DNA of 64,000 nt from assembly GCA_951813325.1 (NCBI GenBank), contig OX638350.1, positions 2,213,954 to 2,277,953 on the forward strand, read 5' to 3'. The DNA is from an uncultured Acidimicrobiales bacterium. Lineage in GTDB: Bacteria; Actinomycetota; Acidimicrobiia; Acidimicrobiales; Bin134. The notes below the pieces were generated by a model, which did not search any database, was not told the origin of the DNA, and worked only from the letters and a program-made list of their open reading frames with translations. The stretch's first letter is position 1. The number at the start of each line of letters is the position of its first letter. Made by a program: the position numbers and the translations under genes. This document shows positions 63,322-64,000 of this stretch, piece by piece.

Positions 63322-63348
63322 AAGCAGTCGCCACCTCACCCGCGGCCA

Positions 63349-64000
63349 TCAACCAAAGCCGAGCCCAGACCGCCCAGAACGCCGAAACCGCCACCCCAGC
63401 ACAACAATCAATAACAACCCCGCAAGAGCCCAAACCCAAACCCAAGAAAAACCACCAGAACCCGCACACTTTACAAAACCACCATAAGCTTGGACTGAGT
63501 GCACCCAGGCATCACTGCATACTTCTCCCCCACCCACATTTGAATGGGCGGATATGCGCCCGTCCTGGTGAACCCTGGCTGGGCCGAACACGTATGACCC
63601 GCCCCACACTTTTGCCCGCCCGTAGACAACAGCATCGCCGTACACAGCAGTAGGCCGATACGAAGTCGCCAGAACGTCGTCACCCCACTCGTCCCGGCTC
63701 GCCGGAACAAGCATTTCCAACTCCGACAACCTGAGTGAATCCTCAAGGCTGCTCAAATGCCGAGCCCAAAGCACAGGAACTTGAACACCTGGGTTATTCT
63801 CATAAGGTATTGTGACTAGTGAGTCTGTCCAGAGTTTGCGGGCGGGGTCGTCGTCTTCGAACACGGGCCGGTAAAGGGGATTGCCGTCGGGGTCTTCTCC
63901 GTTCCAGTGCTGCGAGTGGGACGAGTCGAACACCATGGCCTGGCCGCTTACTTGTGCCCGCCCGTGGATCCGCGCCGCGTCGAACACCTGCGCGTCGCCG
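63349..64000 (-). CDS. Array paralogue 7, N-terminus beyond the window
   Basis: The C-terminal ~216 residues are visible; the frame is open to the right edge. Its block combines YENNPGVQVPVLW (as in copy 4), SSLEDSLRLSELEMLVPAS (as in copy 3) and GDDVLATSYRPTAVYGDAVV (as in copy 2), the clearest mosaic in the array. The C-terminal tail CAGSGGFSWVWVWALAGLL is intact. Confidence 0.75.
   Translation of the reverse strand, partial: GDAQVFDAARIHGRAQVSGQAMVFDSSHSQHWNGEDPDGNPLYRPVFEDDDPARKLWTDSLVTIPYENNPGVQVPVLWARHLSSLEDSLRLSELEMLVPASRDEWGDDVLATSYRPTAVYGDAVVYGRAKVWGGSYVFGPARVHQDGRISAHSNVGGGEVCSDAWVHSVQAYGGFVKCAGSGGFSWVWVWALAGLLLIVVLGWRFRRSGRSGLGFG

Larger units (their letters stand above)
55997..64000 (-). 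repeat. Tandem array of at least seven 1.23-kb paralogous genes
   Basis: Starts of successive copies are 1231, 1227, 1233, 1229 and 1227 bp apart (57174, 58405, 59632, 60865, 62094, 63321), with a seventh copy entering from the right edge. Intergenic gaps are only ~28 nt, all in one direction. The 5' ~700 bp and 3' ~330 bp of each copy are nearly constant. A block of ~150 bp in the middle differs strongly between copies and is AT-richer. The array stops at the IS3 end at 55995. Confidence 0.9.

Overview
This 64 kb window is high-GC DNA from an actinobacterium. I infer the class Acidimicrobiia or a close relative, from gene content and gene order rather than from any database search. The evidence is an actinobacterial integration host factor (mihF) between pyrF and gmk, a PriA without helicase motifs, a DUF1844 gene beside infC, a DUF222/HNH endonuclease, and the block aspS - rarA - small protein - alaS - ruvX - mltG - aroE - aroK - aroB - aroQ - pepQ - efp - nusB - pyrR - pyrBC - carAB - pyrDF - mihF - gmk - rpoZ - coaBC - metK - priA. 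Almost all genes lie on the minus strand, so the operon reads from high to low coordinates. No tRNA, rRNA or CRISPR array was seen.

Layout. 1-8.2 kb: a PhoU/TrkA-C regulator with an MgtE-type Mg2+ transporter, a flavin oxidoreductase, an ion-channel-like protein, a Rieske oxygenase, an IS3 transposase scrap and an AAA+/DUF234 ATPase with a strong palindromic operator. 8.2-16.6 kb: infC-rpmI-rplT with an rRNA methyltransferase, DUF1844, hisG, ribD, moaB, rsmB-fmt-def. 16.6-31.4 kb: priA, metK, coaBC, rpoZ, gmk, mihF and the complete pyrimidine operon, headed by a PyrR-type RNA leader. 31.4-43.5 kb: nusB, efp, pepQ, shikimate genes, a prepilin peptidase, mltG, ruvX, alaS, rarA. 43.5-52 kb: aspS, a DUF222-HNH gene, hisS, a VapBC pair, rel and apt. 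52-56 kb: a methyltransferase, IS3 debris and a broken secreted metallopeptidase with Calx-beta domains. 56-64 kb: at least seven tandem 1.23-kb paralogues encoding lipoprotein-like beta-helix proteins with a hypervariable block; the array runs off the right edge.

Two things stand out. First, where neighbouring operon genes do not simply overlap, the gap is often filled by one to three very short ORFs. These begin at or near the upstream stop codon and end on the downstream start codon. At many junctions they are visibly tandem duplications of the stop/start (translation-initiation) region, with units of 38, 38, 40, 41, 41, 47 and 61 bp. Second, the right-hand array looks like a mosaic, diversifying surface-protein family: constant ends, a variable and AT-richer centre, and segments shared in different combinations between copies.

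Many isolated genes also have a TANNNT hexamer exactly 6 nt before the start codon, which suggests widespread leaderless mRNAs.
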